From Chrysolina oricalcia (Eukaryota; Arthropoda; Insecta; Coleoptera; Chrysomelidae), in NCBI GenBank assembly GCA_944452925.2, contig OX101819.2:57938306-58002305 (forward strand): a stretch of 64,000 bases of DNA. Reading direction: 5' to 3'. Under the pieces are notes generated by a model that saw nothing but the letters and a program-made list of their open reading frames with translations, was not told the DNA's origin and ran no database searches. This document shows, piece by piece, positions 48,061 to 60,345 of the stretch. The position numbers and the translations under genes are program-made. Numbering within the stretch: position 1 is the first letter of the stretch; each line of letters opens with the position of its first letter.

Positions 48061-48639
48061 TACCCTATTTTTCATAGTCTCCAATCTAAATAGCATTGTA
48101 GAATTCAAATCTTGCATGTTGTCGACAATCAATTGGTCAGTTCCTAAACTCTTTTATTCAATCGACTTTTTCAACTCTTTTCTACTTGCTCATAACCCAT
48201 AAGACAGAACCAGAAGTTTAATAAAACATTAATTTTTTTTTTTCGTACTTGTCTATATATCAGCAAAGCACAATAAATGAATAACTCTAGTTCCACCTGT
48301 GAACATAATACACTTACAAAACAAGAAAACTATATTGAAAACGCTACATTATTCAGCCTATCCTATTTATATATTTCCAACTCCAGTGACATCAATGGAG
48401 ACTAATGTCAGTCACAGAAGAATGTAAGAGTCAGACAAATATTTCCAGCGACTGAATAAATTTAGAATTATTCACTTTATAGTGTGAAATCATCCTATAA
48501 TTTTACGAGACAGTCACACTGCTGAATTCTTCCATTTTGCTCTGTCATTTTGGTTTTGACTAATGTTCAGGTTGAAGGGTAATTCGATTTCCAAATTCCC
48601 AATGACTCAAATTCAATCTGAGGATAGTGATATATTTAA
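48061..48639. other. No gene recognised
   Basis: Contains the second copy of the block TATCAGCAAAGCACA..AATAACTCTAGTTCCA (48255-48295). Otherwise featureless. Confidence 0.4.
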
Positions 48640-49028
48640 TGAAACGAAAGAAACACACTATCGTCTTATTTCAACTAGTTTTTTATTTTCACGCCCGGTT
48701 TCGGGTTTTATCCCAATATCAAGTATAAAACTAAATAATACAATTGAACTCTAAAACCTAGTTATATAGGGAATTTGCAGGTGAACTGGATGGAGAGGTA
48801 GTTTAATGAAATTAAATGAAAAGGGGTGAAACGATATAAATTCAATACTGGAGGTTATGGAAATTACCTGGGTTGTCAAAATTATAAATTCAATAGTGGA
48901 GACCTACATAAATCGAGATGCTAGTTGAGGGTTCTATATTTCGGGTATTTAATTGATTTATTAATTTACATGGCTTCCAACAGATTTATTTTCTTCCCTT
49001 TATTACATGTGTGTAGGATTTTGAGATT
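48640..49028 (-). mobile_element. Inverted 3' copy of a Penelope-like element
   Basis: Reverse complement of the end of the GIY-YIG domain and the 3' UTR: the segment near 48910-49028 mirrors 49140-49265, and 48650-48920 mirrors 51553-51830. It meets the sense copy head to head at about 49028. Ends with ACCCGAAACCGGGCGTG..AATAAAAAA on the reverse strand. Inverted partial copies beside the main copy are typical of Penelope insertions. Confidence 0.8.
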
Positions 49029-49266
49029 ACACAGGCCAAATCGGTAGACATTTTGACGTAAGGCTCCGTGAACACGTCTGATTCGACAAAACATCAACAA
49101 TGTATGCACATCTGCAAGAATCCAAATACGAGATAAGTAGAGATAATCTCAAAATCCTACACACATGTAATAGAGGGACGAAAATTAATCTGTTGGAAGC
49201 AATGGAAATTATTAAATCAATTAAAAACCCGAAATATAGATCCCTCAACGAGCAACTCGATTTATA
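49024..49266 (+). pseudogene. Penelope-like element, GIY-YIG endonuclease C-terminus
   Basis: Reads DYTGQIGRHFDVRLREHV (YIGQTGR-type motif), then MYAHLQESKYEISRDNLKIL and INLLEAMEIIKS, then LNEQLDLY. One stop follows REHV. A 594-bp foldback element is inserted at the TA of the LY codons; INPLFSHEL resumes at 49861. Confidence 0.75.
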
Positions 49267-49860
49267 CAGGGTGTTTCTTAAGTACGTGTAGAAACTTCAG
49301 GAGCATGTTGCTGACGTCAAAATAAGAAAAAAAGTTCCTATAAACACATGTCCACAAGTTATTCATTTCTAAGATACAGAGTGTCAAAGTTTAATTCTTA
49401 TATTTGTTTTTTTGTGAATGAATTCCAAAATATTTGTGATATTCGAGTAAAGTTTGGTATCTGGGATGATTTTTCAATGACAAAATCAAATTTTATGTCA
49501 ATTGCGAAAAAACTAATTTCTAATTGAATTTATTTTTAATTAAAAAATCTTATCATTCAAAATCATTTGCATCGATTATTTCAAACCTCAATAACTCGAA
49601 AGCAGTTGCTCTCAGTGACCTCTACCAAGAATATATTTTTAAATAAACTTAATGATAAATATTCCCAGATACCAAACTTTACCCAAATATCAAAATTATT
49701 TTGAAATTATTCACAAAAAATAAAAATCAGAATTCAACTTTGACACTCTGTATCTCAGAAACGAATAATTTGCGGGCATATGTTTATTGGAACTTTTCTT
49801 CTTATTTTGGTATCAGCAACACGCTCCTAAATTTTCTACACGTACTTAAGAAACACCCTG
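49267..49860. mobile_element. 594-bp foldback element
   Basis: Ends CAGGGTGTTTCTTAAGTACG and its reverse complement, flanked by TA (49265-49266, 49861-49862). Arms of at least 200 bp pair (for example GTTTGGTATCTGGGA with its inverted copy near 49665). Inserted in the Penelope coding sequence. Confidence 0.9.
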
Positions 49861-49862
49861 TA

Positions 49863-50214
49863 TATAAATCCCTTATTTAGTCATGAACTAATAAAAACAT
49901 TGTTAGCAATATACAAAATAATATAAAAATAGATGACTCACTCACATGTGTATATACTTACAAACAAACATAAACATATGTAACCTAACAAACCAAACAC
50001 AGAACATATATAAAAAATAATGTTGCTACAATATATTTGTATCAGATAATAGATGCTTCTCAAGTATAACTTTGAAAATGTTTAGATTAGCAGAACTTTT
50101 TCCATAAATAGGAATATTATTATACATGGTTACACCTTTAACAAAAAAAGAGTTTTGGCTATATGTTCTGCTAACCAGCGGAACACGAAGATTACCTCTT
50201 CATCTAGTGTTATT
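49863..50214 (+). other. Decayed Penelope sequence or spacer
   Basis: The first codons after the foldback continue the Penelope frame for about 15 residues, then stops. No further features before the LINE. Confidence 0.4.
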
Positions 50215-51552
50215 TATTTATTTATTTAGCGTTGCTAATACAATATCATTTTATCACATAAATAAAAGATGAAGTATGTTAACGTGTAACAAGACAAAAA
50301 AGGAACATTTACATATAAACATTAGTAAAATATTCTGCAAATATTCAGGTGTCATACCGGTTTTAATTTTGTGAATGAATATAAGGGAGTGATATAATAG
50401 ATAACTCCTAGCTGGTAACCAATGAAGAGTATCGAGCATTGCATTTATTGACGTATCACGTGCACAACAAAGAATAATTCACATAGCCCGATTTTGTAAT
50501 TTTTGTAAGCGGCTTAGCACACACATTTTGATTCAGCAGATAAAGCACAGTGGCACAGTAGTTGAAATGAGGAAGTATAAGGGTATTATAAATTATAATT
50601 TTACTCCACTGCGTAAGATGCGGGGAACATCTCCTCAAATAATAAATTTTCGTGGCAATTGTTTTTACAACATTTTTTGCATGGTCATTAAAGTACAGTT
50701 GACTATCAACCAACACCTCTAAATATTTAAATTTATCAACCACTTCTATTTGGACACCACCGATTAAAAGTTTCGGTGCTGTTTTCTTTACTTCCTTATA
50801 AATTTTTTCTCTACTGATTTACATCCACTTTGTCTTGTTTGTATTTATTTTCAATAAATTTCCACAGCAATAATAGTGAATAGCTTCTAGACTTTGGGTG
50901 ATTGTATTGAAGCATGTTGAACGGTTATTTCCATTACAATAAATAACAGCGCCGTCAGCAAATAGGTGAATGCAACATCCATTCACCACCTCAACCATAT
51001 CATTAATATACACTAGAAACAATAAGGGACCCAGAACACTACCTAGTGGTACTCCTATATTATTATTTAGTGTGCTGGACATAACATGGTTAACTCGTTA
51101 CTTTTGCTTCCGATTGTCCAAATAATCTGCAATCCATTGTAATGCTGCATCTACAATTCCAACAGATTCCTATTTCTTCAATAATCGTGTTCTGTCAATA
51201 GTTTCGAAAGCTCTTTGTGAATCAAGAAAAACGGTCACTGTCATTAGATTTTTTCTAAAGTGTTCTTCCAATCGTGGAGCACACATTGCAAAGCAGTTTC
51301 ACAATTGTGTTTATAACGGAACCCTGACTGAAAACATGTAATGGCCTTATTGCATTCCAAGTGATCCACAATTTGGTTGTATACTGTTTTTTCCAGTACT
51401 TTTCCTATAACTGATATCATATTTATTGGTCTCAACTCACATGCTTTATTCGTATTTGCGACTTTAGGGATTGTAATAATTTTTATTTCATCGGATACTT
51501 TATTAGTTTCGAAAGAATAATTAATGATATTCAAAAGTGGTTTAGAGATTTA
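50215..51552 (-). pseudogene. CR1/Jockey-type LINE reverse transcriptase with FADG
   Basis: From 51552 leftwards: ISKPLLNIINYSFETNKVSD, IITIPKVANTNKACELRPI (RT fingers), FQSGFRYKHNCETAL, VFLDSQRAFETID (motif A), GVPLGSVLGPLLFLVYIND (motif B), LFADGAVIY (catalytic pair changed from ADD to ADG), then FKYLEVLVDSQLYFNDHA and LDTLHWLPAR. In-frame stops at several points. 3' end in a (TAAA)-type tail at about 50212-50230. It interrupts the Penelope element. Confidence 0.85.
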
Positions 51553-51835
51553 TGTAGGTCTCCACTTTTAAATTTATAATTTTGATAACCCAGGAAATTT
51601 TCATAACCTCCAGTATTGAATTTATATCGTTTCACACCTGTTCATTTAATTTCATTTAATTTCCTCTCCATCCAGTTTACCTGCAAACTCCCTATATAAC
51701 TAGGTTTTAGAGTTCAATTGTATCAGTTAGTTTTTATACTTGATAATGGAATAGAACCCGAAACCGGTCGTGAAAATAAAAAACATGTGGAAATAACACA
51801 AAAGTGTGTTTCTTTCGTTTTGATCAAAGTGATCA
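51553..51835 (+). mobile_element. 3' end of the interrupted Penelope-like element
   Basis: Mirror of 48650-48920. Holds ACCCGAAACCGGTCGTG followed by AATAAAAAA and ends TTTCTTTCGTTTTGATC. Together with 49024-49266 it brackets the LINE insertion. Confidence 0.75.
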
Positions 51836-53012
51836 TGAATTTCCACAAAATAAACAAGTCATCAATTACACAAAGTAGTGATATATATTTTCATTAGAGG
51901 TACCTATCTTCCTCTTTATTCAATTTACTCTATGTAATATAAGGTCTCTCAGTCTGTCCAAAATATGTTTGCTGTTTGGGTGATTTTTTTTCTTCTTATT
52001 GTTCCTTCTGTCCTACCGCAAACTCCGTTTAGGGTAGTTTCCAACAGGATTGTAATAAAACTGTTGAAACCACCCCTCATTTATGCATAACATCTTATAA
52101 AGAGTGACCCATTTTAAAGCAGACTCCACTCTACGCCTCAGCTGCAGATTCATATTGAAAAAACTAATTTTCTATAAGTCAGCAAAACAAAAGAAGAAAC
52201 CAGTCAAACCAGTCATTAGTAGCGGAGAAGGATGGCTAATAATAATATAATATTTATTATTATTTTCCTGTGTAATTTCTGCCACGCCGGTTAAACATTA
52301 TCACAAATCCAGAAGCGTAGTCAAATTTATTCAAAAATGAAAATGTTTATTATGCAATATTTAATAATTTTTTGACGCTTTATTTGGTCTAAAACAAGTT
52401 TCACAAGTCATAGGGGAATCGTATGATTATGAAGATATAATAGTCTGGTATATTGTTCTCAGAGTTTCCGAGGCATTTGGTTGAAAATTAGAAAATCGGA
52501 AATTCATTCGTCAAAGAATTTGCAATGAAGTGAAATTGCTCATTCTGGAAGAACAGGAATTTATTTTCTTCACGTAATTGAGAAGATTTGAAAGTTATTA
52601 GAAGAAGAGGAATGCACTCATATGCATAAACTTGAATTACAAAAAGTAGTAAAATGGAAAAGCAAACTTGGAAACCTTTGCTTCTATCCATATGAGTAGC
52701 ACAACGATCGGACATAGTTTGGTTACTTGTTGAATAAAAACTGTTTCCTCATTGGGTAGGTAGTGGCGTTTTGTTTCAAATGATTGATTCTTAGGCAACC
52801 TGGATCATTTTCGGTTTTTTCATCATTTCATCTTCAATTGATGTGAAACAATTCAGAGTATTATTGTTTATTTCTTCCTCGTTCCTACCTACAGAGAGCA
52901 TCTACGAGTAACGCTTCTGATTCTTTATTCTTCATCATACTCCCTGTCAATTCTTTTCGATTGTTTAAAAGCAATTTTACATATGCATCATCTATGAGCA
53001 ATAAATGGTACA
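51836..53012. other. No gene recognised
   Basis: AT-rich; frame at 52488-52715 without domain. Confidence 0.4.
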
Positions 53013-53651
53013 TACACAGTGTCCTTCCAGAAAACGGTAGATAAGTAATCGTTTTAATTTAGGTAAGACAACTGTAGTGGTTCATATATATGAAGTAACC
53101 TAAACCTAACTCAGATTCAAATATGATTTACCTAGACTGTAGTCCATAATGTACATTATAAATTGCTACTCTAGTTAGCCTAGACCAGTTCCCTGCATAA
53201 ACAAAATATTGCGTTACCATAGCAACAAACAATAACTTATTAGAAGTGTCAGTGTAAAGTTTGCCGTCAAAAGAGTGAACCAGAGTTACGCAATAAATTA
53301 AAAGAAAAAAATATGTCCACCGAAATTGTGAATATCGAAAAATTGGAGGATCGAGCCATCATCAAGTACCTGTATTTAAAAGGGTTAAGAGGTAAGCAGA
53401 TTTACGAAGATAAAAAAAGAAAAATTGGACTGCAAGCTTCAAAAGAGGGATTGCCATGGAGTAATCATGATTGATTTTTTGGATAAGGGTAGAACAATAA
53501 CTGGAGATTACTATTCGACATTACTGACCACTCTACGGGAAAAAATTAAAGGGAAAAGACGCGGAAAGGTGTTTTGTTTTTGCAGGACAACGACCCTGCA
53601 CACAAATCTCATGTTGCCATGCAAAAATTCATGATTTAGGGTTTGAACTAC
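53013..53651 (+). pseudogene. Mariner transposon, left part
   Basis: TA then CACAGTGTCCTTCCAGAAAA as terminal repeat. ATG at about 53313: MSTEIVNIEKLEDRAIIKYL and LKGLRGKQIYED, the mariner N-terminal helix-turn-helix. After a deletion that removes the first catalytic Asp, CHGVIMIDFLDKGRTITGDY and, in another frame, LQDNDPAHKSHVAMQKF (second catalytic Asp). Interrupted at 53651 by a foldback element; continues at 56396. Confidence 0.85.
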
Positions 53652-53654
53652 TAC

Positions 53655-53936
53655 ACCTTTTTCATATGTAATTCAGAAAGTATAACTTGTAATTCAGATT
53701 AGTAAAATGTAATTCAGAAAACGTAACTTGTAATTCAGAATTGTTAATTGTATTTAAGAAACCGTAATATGTAATTCAGATTAGTAAATTGTATTTCAGA
53801 AACCGTAACATGTAATTCAGATTAGCAAGTTGTATTTCAGAAAGTGTAACTTGAATTTCAGATTAGTGAATTGTTATTCAGAAAGCGTCAATTGTAATTC
53901 AGAAACCATCACTTGTAATTCAGAAACCATCAAAGA
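53655..53936 (+). repeat. Left arm: 20-nt tandem array
   Basis: Units alternate between TGTAATTCAGAAAGYGTAAC and TGTAATTCAGATTAGTAAAT types, giving a 41-bp higher-order period. Divergence between units is moderate. Confidence 0.9.
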
Positions 53937-54477
53937 TCTGACCGGTGTGAAAATAGCGGCCAAAGATAGCAGCCGAAATCTCCGGAGACGCCAAAAGGGA
54001 GCTATTATGATAAATAATAACAAATATCTACAAAATAGAGTATGTGGGGTTGAAAGTGGGTGGGTGAATAATGTGGTTGTAGCGTAAAATGACTTCCGGC
54101 AAATTAAGGTATTGTAATAAAATAATTTCGCTTTTGGACTAGGGTTGGATATTTTGAATATGCAATTTTCGTAAAGTACTGATTAATGATATTCAGGGTT
54201 GAAATTTCCAACCCTAAAATTTTGAGTATTCATTCCAAATTGGTTATAGCATACACAGAATTTGACTGTCAATTTTTTGTTGTAAAAGGACCATTCCGTT
54301 AGAGAATTGTTGACCTCCGTTGAGATCCCGGGGTGGATTTTTCAACACTACTATCGGGGGAGCCAGGTGGTGCATTTAGCACTTATTTTAAAAATTCGAC
54401 TTATGAGTGAAGTCGTTGTCGGAGCACTAATAGATTTTGTCAAAATGTTGCTAATCACTTCTCCTTTACTGTTTGAT

Positions 54478-55030
54478 CAGAAAATTCGACTTCCCGTTTG
54501 AGGATTTTTCCACTTCGGAGGGTTGTTGAGGGTAGTTTCTGATTCACAAATTATTTCACCCTATAGAGCGTGTTCAGTAGCTGTAGATTGATTCATTTTT
54601 GTCAAAAAAAAATCGAGCAACGGGTTTTTAAACTGTTTGAGGAATTTTCCACTTCGGAGGGTTGTTGAGGGTGGTTTTTGATTCACAAAGTATTTCACCC
54701 CATCGAACGTTTACAGTAGCTGTAGAATAATGCATTTCCGCCAAAAAACATCGAGCAACGAGTTTATGAACTGTTTCAGGATATTTCAACTTCAAAGGGT
54801 TGTTGAGGGGTAGTTTTTGATTCAAAAATTATTTCACCATACAGAGCGTGTTCAGTAGCTGCATTTCCGTCAAAATACCTCGAGCAACGGGTAATTAACT
54901 GTTTCAAGATTTTTCTAATTTAGAGGGGTGTAGAGGGGTAGTTTTTGATTCACAAATTATTTAACCCCATGGAACATATTCAGCAGGTTCACAATGGTTC
55001 ATTTCCGTCGAAAAACCTGGAGCAACGGTT
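54478..55030 (+). repeat. About 135-bp tandem repeat, four units
   Basis: CGAGCAACGGGTTT-type unit ends at about 54612, 54750, 54882 and 55018. Each unit carries GGGTTGTTGAGGGTAGTTTT and GATTCACAAATTATTTCACC. Units are diverged and of unequal length. Confidence 0.8.
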
Positions 55031-56138
55031 ATACGGAAAAAAAGAAAAAAAACCGTTGCTGGAAAAACCGTTGCTGCTTTCACACCCGTGGTCTTCATTA
55101 GTTTTTCATAAATTCAATGAGAAAGGTTCAGGGTTTTGTTTGTTTGACTTGATTGATTTTTTGAGATATGCCTCGATATGCAATGAGGGTCTGTATAGAT
55201 TTTGAGAAGGATCGGAAATTGCATAACGATTTCCCGGGCAATTTTCCGAAAAAAAAAAACACGAATAAAAACCGTACCGATGACTGAAATGAAATTTTTA
55301 ATAGTGCAATGGATAGAGCTGGAAAATGCAAACAAATCATGTCACTTGAAAATTTCCGAAAAAATGATTGGAAAACTGAGGAAACTTGAAAAATATGAAT
55401 AAAAAAATTAAAATTTTTTAAAATTCGAAATATCTCGGAAACGCTCAAAATTTTCCAAATTTATCAGGAAATCTTTTTTGATTGCCTTCAGAAAATCTAC
55501 AAAAAATGTGATTGGAATTTTTCCACAAAATCAATTTACCGTGAAATAATCCAAAAAAACCGGGGTATCGATAGATCTCCCAAACTATTGAAAAAAATCC
55601 AATTTTTTTGCAGCAAATACCTTTCGACAAAATCTACCTACTCTCCAAATTTCAGTTTTAAGAATTCGTTAACAGAGAGGGGAAAAAATAAAATCGAAAA
55701 AAAAACTGGACTTGGAAACTTTTTTTATAAAAGCATCAAAATCTAAAAACAATACGAGATATCGAAAAGTTTGTACGAACGATTTCATTGTACTAACTCA
55801 GTACTACAAAAAACTACGTATGAATTTAAAATATATAAAATTTCACGACATTAGCGCCTTCTGGCGGGCCTTTATCTTCCACCTAGTCTTCTGGCAATTT
55901 TTTCTCCCCTTATTTGTATAACATCCGATTATTCTGCCAATTTCCAGCCTTGCACCTTATGACTTATTTTACGTAAAAAATGCATATTTAACCCTCTACC
56001 CTCGCGTTATTCTTCCGGGGTGCCTTCTGGCGGCCCGTCTCACGCTACGTTGGTGACACCCGAACCTATAAATGCTAAAATTCACTTTGCACCAGTATTT
56101 CTTCGTAGTCAGCTCTCCGTCTAATACGGGTTGTTCTT

Positions 56139-56384
56139 GGTTTCTGAATTACAGTTGACACTTTCTGAATTACAACTCACGCTTTCTGAATTACATGTCA
56201 CACTTTCTGATTAACAATTCACTAATCTGAATTACAAGTTACACAATCTGAAATACAACTTATTAATCTGAATTACATGTTACGATTTCTGAAATACATT
56301 TTACTAATCTGAATTACAATTTACTATTCTGAATTACAAATTATACTTTCTGAAATACATGTTATACATTCTGAATTACAATTG
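56139..56384 (-). repeat. Right arm: inverted 20-nt tandem array
   Basis: Units TTTCTGAATTACA... are the inverse of the left arm and also alternate between the two types. Confidence 0.9.
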
Positions 56385-56395
56385 AAAAAGGCGTA

Positions 56396-56929
56396 GAACA
56401 ACCCCCCTTATTCACCAGATTTGACCCCGTCACACTATCATCTCTTTTTCGTCATCTGAAACAAAGTTTGAAAGGTCGTAAATTTTCTTGCAACGAGGAG
56501 GTAATAAAAGCTGTGGAGGTCTGGTTTGCAGAGAAAAAAGAATTTTTTTTTGAAAGGTTTAGAGATGTTGCAGGTTCGCTGTAATAAATGTATCCAATTA
56601 AGAGGAGAATATGTTGAGTAATGAAATATTTTGACATTGAAATTTTGTTTAGTTCTGTAGTAGGCTAAGAATCTTTCAAAACATCCTCGTACATATGCAA
56701 AACAAGTCAGATATACGGAGATAATCAAACAGGTTTGATAATATGTTTGTTGAATTTCTGCATTTTTGGCGTCAAACAAAATTCGAAGAAGATTTCCGAT
56801 TTTGTTTTAAAGTTATGGCTATATAATAGAGCAATTGAATCTCTCTTCTTCAGAAGAAAAATTGTTCAAGTCGGAAAACAAAATAGAAAAGTTGCAGTGG
56901 TGTCCCGCTTTCAAACGGGCCACTCTGTA
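56396..56929 (+). pseudogene. Mariner transposon, right part
   Basis: PYSPDLTPSHYHLFF: in active mariners this block is SPDL.PSDYHLF with the third catalytic Asp, here His. Then LKGRKFSCNEEVIKAVEVWF and FFFERFRDV. The terminal repeat CCGCTTTCAAACGGGCCACT, CTG, TA lies at 56904-56929. Confidence 0.85.
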
Positions 56930-59039
56930 TATACATTTTCAAGAAACTGAAACCGGCTTTTAATAGAAAATTCAAAGAAACAGAGTCGTCTTTTGATAAC
57001 AAAGGAATCGTCTTTTCCAAGTACACAACAAAAGAAAGTCGGTAATTAATAAATGAGATGGAAGTCTGAGAAACACAACTAAGAAATGCTAAAAGCAAGG
57101 TGAAAACAACGACTGGTTTTGACGAGACGGTTGTGATTGGGTTGGGCTCTTTTGCTATTAGTATAAATAAACCACGATGCTACGTTATAATTGAATCTTT
57201 CCTAGTTGATATATTCCCTACTACTTATTTCAAAAATCTTGATTCACATTACAGACATAAATATTACTGAAATCATGAACTGTTGAAATAGTTGTGTGGG
57301 GTAGAAAAATTATTGAAATTGCCTATAATAAGAGAACAAAGTGACAAACCTAGGAAACTTTTAAATAATTTTCTACATGGTTTTTGTAGTAAAAATCAAC
57401 AAACCTAGTCAAAGTTGACAAGCTTTTATGTAGCAACTAATAACGTATAAATAACTATATAGTGTGTCAAATCATAAAGTAGCCAGTGAAAATACCCAGT
57501 AAACGTGAAATGTTCATAAAACATTTCGAAATCACTAAATTTGTGAATATTTGGAATATTTTTGTGCTATATTTCAGGAATATTTCCAGACGTCTTTAAT
57601 TCACAACTTTCAAAAGATTTCAAAAATGGCATCAATAGGGAATATACAAGTGATTTAAATTTACTTGATTTTTTAACCTCATATACTTTATTGTCTTTAA
57701 ATTACACCAAAACCATTAGTTTATCATTCAGTTTGTATTTAACTCCATAAAACTTTAATCAAAAAGTGCATAATAAACATGGCACGTTATGAAATTTATC
57801 TGTGTTGATATTCATACTGTGCTAGTCATCATTCATAGAAAATTTGTTTTTATTTATAAATTTGTAGTATTTTCCATTACATAGTTCGATTTTGGTCTAG
57901 TGACAATTGTAAATTATCAAGAGCAATGACTTAAAGCGGTTTTGTCAAAGCACAATCCGACAATACCTGAACTGATAAGCAGTAATAGTTTATCAAATGA
58001 TAGTTTTCCTTTTGTAGTTTAGGTGAGGCAGGTATATACAAAACATTTATGCAAACAAAACTTACTTCTGATCAATTCACTTCATGTTAACTATCGAAAT
58101 ACAATGTTCTCACAATGAAATTATCTTCACAACAATGTAAAGGTGATATTGGAGATACTTTGCCTCTTCTCATAACCTCACACCATTGTTTACGTATTTT
58201 CGCATCTCTTGGAACAGAAAAAAATACTTTACTTGGTGTACGTATAATTGTGTTTTGGCATTCCGGTACTTAGACAATACCTATAAAATGGTTTTTTAGC
58301 ATTTTTCATTATCGTAATAGTGATTAAAACTGCAAATCCCTAACCTAATTAATAACTGTCAATAGTGTCAATGGCCATAACTATAGAAAGGCTTGTTCAT
58401 TGGAGACTGCTCTGGTTGATCAAGAACACTTTCACATATGTTCATCTCTCTCTAACACTTGTACTGCATTTGTCTTACTCTTTTATAGCAATCAGAGTAC
58501 GTCTCTACGAACGACACTGAAGAAGAACAACACTGATAGCACCATGTGACGTCATCCACAGCGCGCGAAAATGGAGGCGTTCAAATAGGTCAAATTCAAC
58601 CGGTAATTTATATATTATTTTAAAAATTAATTCCTAGACTTTCAACCTTATTTATGTTTTTTACTATGTTGTAAAGTAAAAAATTGATTAAACAAATAAT
58701 TTTTGTTTTGCATATTCCCTATTATAATAACTGCATTGTTTCAGAAATATATTAAATGAAGAATATGTGAAACGTAATTTTTCATACATTTCAGCAATAT
58801 TAAAAAAACATTGAAACATTTCCAGTTTTCGAGTTAATATTTTTCGAAATGTCCCAAAATTATCTCAATCATTGATTGTTGAAACATTTAAGTTATCTTA
58901 TTTGTGAATATTTGAAGATTTTGCTAAATTCCAGAAACATTTCTGGAATATTTCCAGCCATTTTTTCAATTAATAACATTCGGAACCTTTCAAATATTTC
59001 GTAAATATTCCAATATGTCTACCATTAATTATTAATTAT
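56930..59039. other. No gene recognised
   Basis: Several ATTTCGAAAT- and GGAATATTTCCAG-type repeats near 57520-57600 and 58860-58990. A TGACGTCA site at 58547. No coding domain. Confidence 0.4.
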
Positions 59040-59119
59040 TCGTTTAAAAGTTGTGGAATTCCACCTAATCTGGTAAATTTCAAATAATCACAAGGATGAT
59101 CTCATTGAGGGTTTGGTTC
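59040..59119 (+). pseudogene. Left flank of an interrupted LINE (tentative)
   Basis: The host LINE coding frame resumes at 61728 with LVHAIRTLVYL. The sequence before the insertion ends in the same GGTTTGGTTC, but its frame is broken, so only the target duplication is secure. Confidence 0.35.
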
Positions 59120-59844
59120 TCAGATCAATAAGTAAACATAGATTGGCCCGATGCTACGTAAACATCATATTCACTGAACCGTAGATAATTCTTGCGGAAA
59201 CTGTTTTGTTTCGGGTTTTTGACATTCGAACTAAAACACAACACCTCTAGCACAGTGCCGTGCTTTTTTAAGGGGGTCAAAATTACTTATGCAAATGAAG
59301 TTCCTGTGAGCTGCAACAAGTTATGTCACGGTTTTGTCTTAAAATTCCTAGGGTCAATAAAAAGCCGGGGGTTGGCAGCAAATAACTTTTTATTAAAATT
59401 TGGGGATTCAAGATAGCGGATTAGTTTTGTGATTTATGATGATATTCTTTCCTTAGTTGGACTCTAGGAGTTTTCAGCTATCAAAAATAAAGCATTATTT
59501 ATGGTCTAAAGTAATTAATCCGAGAGATTTAACAAGTTCCTTGACTATATTTCAAGTTTGGTGCCTGGGGGTTTATGTTGTGTAGATCAAGTTTCAACGA
59601 ATCAATACGAATATTTGAATAAATATGGACCAGTTGCATAAAGCCTTCTGTTAACGTAGGTAACACACCCTGGTGAGCTTAGACATGCGTTGCCATAGTA
59701 ATCATCAAATCAAATATTTATTTGTCTGTTAAATTCTTTACGCAACTGACCCTATGAGTTAAGAAACCTTCTCCAACATCTATAAATAAATTGTTCATTC
59801 TGTTGAGTATTATCCTTCCTAAATTTTGGACCAGTTCATTCATA

Positions 59845-59950
59845 TGGCAAGTACCTGTCAGAAAACAACACTCTCCTGGCTAAGACCACGACGGGGATTG
59901 AATTAAATCTAACAGATACTTGTGCAACGTTCCTCAAAGCATCAGAGAAC
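59845..59950 (+). repeat. Block shared with reverse strand 32660-32770
   Basis: Both read LLAKTTTGIELNLTDTC-like peptides, with TGTCAGAAAACAAC and GGCTAAGACCACGACGGG conserved. Confidence 0.6.
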
Positions 59951-59999
59951 GCAAGTGCCAGTGTTTTGTGTTGATGAAGCGTTGTTTCAATTTTCCTGT

Positions 60000-60345
60000 G
60001 TGTTTTCGTGGATTTTTGTCCTGCAGTGGTTCAGTGAGACACAATGTCGAAACACTGCTTTGTTTTCAAAACAAATGATGGTAAACAAACATTCCACAGG
60101 CGAGGTTCCAGTGGCGTCGAATGCACGATGCAAATCATGCAATCAAACGTATTCGTCAAGTATAATATTGGAGGACAAAGAAACTCATTCAAAATTACAG
60201 ATAAGAAAAGCCTATGGCAAAATGGTGAATGCCTCAATGTTTGTTATAAATATCTGTAAGCAGGGGGAAAAAACATTGAAGCGTATGACAGGAAAATTGA
60301 ATTTATTTTCCAATAATATTGATACGTTATTATAACAAATAGGCA
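60000..60345 (+). pseudogene. Left inner arm: possible decayed THAP first exon
   Basis: ATG at 60044 opens MSKHCFVFKTNDGKQTFHR, which resembles a THAP finger start (compare MSKRCFVPGC at 7685). The following frame changes: PVASNARCKSCNQTYSSSI lies in the other frame. The arm is repeated inverted at 60955-61345. Whether it was ever a THAP exon is uncertain. Confidence 0.4.

Larger units (their letters stand above)
53652..56395. mobile_element. 2.74-kb foldback element with tandem-repeat arms
   Basis: Ends TACACCTTTTTC and TACGCCTTTTTC (inverted). The left arm (53655-53936) is about 13 tandem units of 20-21 bp starting TGTAATTCAGA; the right arm (56139-56384) is about 12 units of the inverse, TCTGAATTACA. 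Imperfect duplication GAACTAC/GAACAAC flanks it. The interior carries a roughly 135-bp tandem repeat and no recognised gene. Structure recalls Drosophila foldback (FB) elements; the sequence does not. Confidence 0.85.

Noticed and set aside
53655..53936. Regular repeats resembling a CRISPR array
   Set aside because: Units are contiguous with no unique spacers, are diverged, and are mirrored inverted at the other end of a transposon.
7336..58554. Scattered TGACGTCA sites (7336, 19983, 37754, 40566, 58547) as a regulatory network
   Set aside because: Few sites, in unrelated repeats, with no genes beside them.
59192..59416. 74-codon frame near the left end of the inverted-repeat element
   Set aside because: No recognisable domain and no second copy in the inverted arm.
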